A DNA stretch of 9,169 bases from positions 1 through 9,169 of the forward strand of contig JAAZON010000529.1 of assembly GCA_012797725.1 (NCBI GenBank), given 5' to 3'. A model generated the notes under the pieces. That model made no database searches, had not been told where the DNA came from, and saw only the letters and a program-made list of their open reading frames with translations. Shown here piece by piece: positions 7,140 to 9,169 of the stretch. Source of the stretch: SAR324 cluster bacterium (GTDB taxonomy: Bacteria > Bdellovibrionota > UBA2361 > JAAZON01). Position 1 is the stretch's first letter. Every line of letters begins with the position of its first letter. Both the position numbers and the translations under genes were made by a program.

Positions 7140-8405
7140 ATGGCAATTTCAACTTTTTATTTCAGCAACATGCAGGGAAGCGATGTCCACTTCGAAACAC
7201 AGAAGGTGAAGGGACGTCTCCAGGACTTTGTTGTTGATGCAAGCACTATTAGACCACGAGTGACCGCCGCCCGTGTACGGCTTGGTTGGCAATCTATACT
7301 GATTGACTTTTCGTGCATGAGTGTTTCGAAGGAAGAGAATGAGTGCATCATTCGATGTCAACACATAATAGAGCCAACTCAAAAAACTGCTAAACCATTA
7401 TATGTAGCAAAACATATCTTAGATAAGCAAATAGTCGATATTGATGGTCGTAAAGTAGTACGGGTTAATGATATACGCTTTGCGGCACTTTCCACAGGTC
7501 TTTACATTGTTGCTGTTGATGTGGGTTTTGAAGGGTTGTTGCGAAGACTTTCCCTTGCTCGTCCTATGGAGAAAATTCTAAATGTTTTTGGAAAAAATCT
7601 TCCTGGCAATCTAATTCTCTGGGATGATGTCGCGACTATTAACCCAAGCCATGAAGGATTGAGGCTCTCAAAAGCACAAGCGAAATTATCAAAATTACAT
7701 CCGTCCGATCTAGCCGATATCTTAGAAGATTTAGATCATAACACCCAAGCACAAGTTTTTGCATCTCTTGATGAAGAAAATGCAGCAGATGTTTTAGAAG
7801 AGCTTGAGCCTGAAGCACAGATTAATGTTATCGAAAGTCTATCCGCTGAAAAGGCCGCCGACGTTCTTGAAAAGATGCCCGCTGATGAAGCGGCAGATAT
7901 CTTGGATGATCTTGATGAAGTTAAGGCAGAAGAGTTGTTGTCTGAGATGGAGCAAGAAGCATCTCAAGAGATTCGGGAACTCATGGAGTATCCAGAGAAT
8001 ACCGTTGGCAGTATAATGAGCACTGACTATGTTTCTTTCAATGAGAACATGACAATCGACCAGACGATTGCAGAACTTCGTCGTCTGAAACCTGATTCCG
8101 ACTCGATTTATTATTTATACGTGCTTGACGATGAAGGTAAGCTTGTAGCGTCCATTTCATTGAGGGATTTGGTGACAAATGATCCTGACATCTGTCTTAA
8201 AGAGATCATGGATCGTCAAGTTATTAAACTCGAAGATTATGATGAAATTGATACCCTTGCAGAGATCATAGGGAAATACAATCTACTAGCAGTGCCAGTA
8301 GTAGATAAAAACTCAAAAATGATGGGAATGGTTGTGATTGATGATATTGTGGCGGCACTTCTAAAGACTAAGACAAAGAGACGTTCGCTGATTCATGTAG
8401 AGTAA
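7140..8405 (+). CDS. PRC-barrel / MgtE_N / CBS-pair protein without the MgtE channel
   Basis: The product is 421 residues and soluble. An N-terminal region (about 1-85) of unassigned fold is followed by a PRC-barrel-like segment (about 88-135, with I-L-D-K-Q-I-V-D-I-D-G-R-K-V-V-R-V-N-D). An MgtE_N superhelical domain (about 178-282) has repeated L-x-P-x-D-L-A-D-I-L-E-D-L-type helices rich in Asp and Glu. A tandem CBS pair (about 288-408) begins T-V-G-S-I-M-S-T-D, as in MgtE. In MgtE these two cytosolic domains sense Mg2+ and gate the channel, but the transmembrane domain is absent and the gene ends normally after a basic tail. It may be a stand-alone metal- or nucleotide-responsive regulator. 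Related proteins in other bacteria are often next to metal transporters, but none is seen here. The ATG has no clear Shine-Dalgarno, and an in-frame TGA at 7104-7106 with no intervening ATG, GTG or TTG supports this start. Confidence 0.85.
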   Translation: MAISTFYFSNMQGSDVHFETQKVKGRLQDFVVDASTIRPRVTAARVRLGWQSILIDFSCMSVSKEENECIIRCQHIIEPTQKTAKPLYVAKHILDKQIVDIDGRKVVRVNDIRFAALSTGLYIVAVDVGFEGLLRRLSLARPMEKILNVFGKNLPGNLILWDDVATINPSHEGLRLSKAQAKLSKLHPSDLADILEDLDHNTQAQVFASLDEENAADVLEELEPEAQINVIESLSAEKAADVLEKMPADEAADILDDLDEVKAEELLSEMEQEASQEIRELMEYPENTVGSIMSTDYVSFNENMTIDQTIAELRRLKPDSDSIYYLYVLDDEGKLVASISLRDLVTNDPDICLKEIMDRQVIKLEDYDEIDTLAEIIGKYNLLAVPVVDKNSKMMGMVVIDDIVAALLKTKTKRRSLIHVE

Positions 8406-8547
8406 TATAGAACAATCTTTCTGCATGCAGGGGAATTTTTCATTAGCCGTTGGCCAATTGTATTGGTCGCAGAGGTCAAGCCAAGTCTAAAGTATTTTTG
8501 TTTTCCACATTTCTACTCGCAGATTAACAATTAAAAATTAATTTGCC
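8406..8547. other. Intergenic spacer with a short hairpin
   Basis: This spacer follows the MgtE_N/CBS gene. It contains an inverted repeat GGCCAAT (8452-8458), TGT loop, ATTGGTC (8462-8468), forming 7 base pairs with one G:U if transcribed. It has no trailing T-run and is therefore a poor intrinsic terminator. A stretch of A/T at about 8523-8544 just upstream of the leucine promoter could act as an UP element. Confidence 0.4.
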
Positions 8548-8576
8548 TTGCCATTAAATTGGAAAGAGTATATGGT
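8548..8576 (+). promoter_or_regulatory. Candidate sigma70-type promoter of the leucine leader
   Basis: TTGCCA (8548-8553, 5 of 6 to TTGACA) is followed by a 17-bp spacer and TATGGT (8571-8576, 4 of 6 to TATAAT). An A/T-rich stretch lies just upstream. Transcription would begin near 8583, only a few bases before the leader ATG at 8586. The assignment is by consensus matching only. Confidence 0.45.
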
Positions 8577-8585
8577 AACTTGAAT

Positions 8586-8624
8586 ATGAAAAAGTTTTCA
8601 AATCTCCTCCTTCTTGCGACTTAA
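8586..8624 (+). CDS. leuL: Leucine leader peptide (attenuation)
   Basis: A 12-codon frame encodes M-K-K-F-S-N-L-L-L-L-A-T and stops at TAA. Four consecutive leucine codons (CTC CTC CTT CTT, 8604-8615) occupy one third of it. It lies about 110 bp before a 2-isopropylmalate synthase-type gene and runs directly into competing hairpins and a terminator. This is the classical attenuator layout: scarce leucyl-tRNA stalls the ribosome on the leucine run and lets the antiterminator form. I see no good Shine-Dalgarno. GGAAAGAG lies 17 nt upstream, and the candidate promoter would make the transcript almost leaderless. The peptide itself is not expected to have a function beyond being translated. Confidence 0.85.
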   Translation: MKKFSNLLLLAT

Positions 8625-8670
8625 CAGCTCTGACTCAGAGTCGCTAGGTTTATACCATCGAGGCTCTGAG
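8616..8670 (+). promoter_or_regulatory. Leucine attenuator: competing protector and antiterminator stems
   Basis: Strand 1, GCGACT (8616-8621, the last leader codons), pairs with AGTCGC (8639-8644); CTCTG (8628-8632) can also pair with CAGAG (8636-8640) inside it. Either pairing hides strand 2. When free, strand 2 (CTCAGAGTC, 8634-8642) pairs with GGCTCTGAG (8662-8670) through 9 base pairs, one of them G:U. That pairing takes the whole left arm of the terminator. A ribosome paused at the leucine codons would cover strand 1 and favour antitermination, while normal translation to the stop would favour termination. Confidence 0.8.
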
Positions 8671-8687
8671 AAATCAGGGCCTTTTTT
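8662..8687 (+). terminator. Rho-independent terminator of the leucine attenuator
   Basis: The arms GGCTCTGA (8662-8669) and TCAGGGCC (8674-8681) form an 8-bp stem with one G:U pair, closed by a GAAA (GNRA) tetraloop and followed directly by six T (8682-8687). It lies between the leader peptide and the synthase gene, so unless it is disrupted it should stop transcription before the structural gene. Confidence 0.88.
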
Positions 8688-8736
8688 ATTGGTGTTTACG
8701 CCTGCTTGCAAGGACTTTTAAGTATGAGGTGAGGTT

Positions 8737-9169
8737 ATGAACGACAGACAAATAAAAATCTTCGATACAACTTTGCGTGATGGTCAGCAATGTCCAGGCG
8801 CTGGAATGAGCTTTGAACATTGCCTGGAATATGCCCATCTGGCCGATGCGTTAGGGGTTGATGTGTTGGAGGCTGGTTTTCCATCGGCCAGTAAACTGGA
8901 TTTTTCCATTGTTAGACAAATAGCAAGTGAAATAGCTGTGAATGAAGAAGCCCCCGTTATTGCTGGCTTATGCCAACTTCGTGATGAACAGATCGATATT
9001 ACAATTGAGTCCTTGCAGCCAGCTCTCTTACATAACAAAGCTCGCCTGCATGTCTATCTCCCAGTTGATCCACAGCTTATGAAGGCTTCTTTAGGTGAAA
9101 GAGCTTCTGATAGGGAGCAGCTTTTGAAAGATACCAGAGATTTTGTTGAAAGAGCCGTAAAAGCTGGGC
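8737..9169 (+). CDS. leuA: 2-isopropylmalate synthase-type enzyme, 5' part (runs off the window)
   Basis: The first 144 codons are present. The product opens with the DRE-TIM/HMGL-like signature F-D-T-T-L-R-D-G (9-16), with R14 and D15 in the places of the catalytic arginine and metal-binding aspartate. D-V-L-E-A-G-F-P-S-A-S then supplies the next barrel strand. These enzymes condense acetyl-CoA with a 2-oxo acid, here probably 2-oxoisovalerate as the first committed step of leucine synthesis. The family also includes homocitrate and citramalate synthases; the leucine-rich leader upstream is the main reason to prefer LeuA. The signature continues Q-Q-C-P-G-A-G-M rather than the more usual E-Q-S-P-G-A-S-M, suggesting a divergent subgroup. 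The start ATG has GAGG (8726-8729) 7 nt upstream within a GAGGTGAGG stretch. Expression is expected to be controlled by the attenuator. Confidence 0.85.
   Translation, partial: MNDRQIKIFDTTLRDGQQCPGAGMSFEHCLEYAHLADALGVDVLEAGFPSASKLDFSIVRQIASEIAVNEEAPVIAGLCQLRDEQIDITIESLQPALLHNKARLHVYLPVDPQLMKASLGERASDREQLLKDTRDFVERAVKAG

Noticed and set aside
8420..8440. CTGCATGCAG palindrome followed by TTTTT as terminator of the MgtE_N/CBS gene
   Set aside because: A usable loop leaves only three Watson-Crick pairs plus G:U pairs, which is too weak for an intrinsic terminator.
8784..9038. Minus-strand open frame of 84 codons inside the LeuA-type gene
   Set aside because: The plus strand has an uninterrupted reading frame with a clear enzyme signature and ribosome binding site, so this is a shadow.

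Overview
The window looks like chromosomal DNA from a Gram-negative bacterium with moderately low GC content. The lipopolysaccharide-assembly lipoprotein LptE, a SctQ/FliN-type C-ring protein and a leucine attenuator all point that way. The LptE style and the PRC/MgtE_N/CBS protein would suit a lineage of the former Deltaproteobacteria, but the taxon cannot be fixed from this sequence alone.

Region 1 (1-2658, plus strand) is a tightly packed operon. A small coiled-coil protein (FliJ/SctO-like in shape) is followed by a protein with two SpoA-type domains, best read as SctQ, the sorting-platform/C-ring component of a type III secretion apparatus. A DUF445 membrane protein overlaps its end by 4 nt. 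The window probably opens inside the downstream end of a secretion operon. Region 2 (2697-3609, minus strand) holds a small helical protein translationally coupled to lptE. Region 3 is a roughly 300-bp divergent intergenic region with nested inverted repeats, followed by a soluble REC-PAS-like-histidine kinase hybrid (3935-5425).

Region 4 (5408-6713, minus strand) is a multi-pass GT-C type glycosyltransferase-like gene whose C-terminal end has been cut off by a frameshift. The missing end, including an R-Y-Y-A-P motif and a last membrane helix, is intact in another frame just downstream. Region 5 (6714-7139) is non-coding. Region 6 (7140-8405) encodes a soluble PRC-barrel/MgtE_N/CBS-pair protein without the MgtE channel.

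Region 7 (8548-9169) is the most informative part. A promoter-like sequence leads into a 12-residue leader peptide with four consecutive leucine codons, then mutually exclusive RNA hairpins ending in a GNRA-loop intrinsic terminator, and then a 2-isopropylmalate synthase-type gene that runs off the window. This has every element of classical leucine-dependent transcription attenuation. No tRNA, rRNA, CRISPR array or insertion sequence was recognised.
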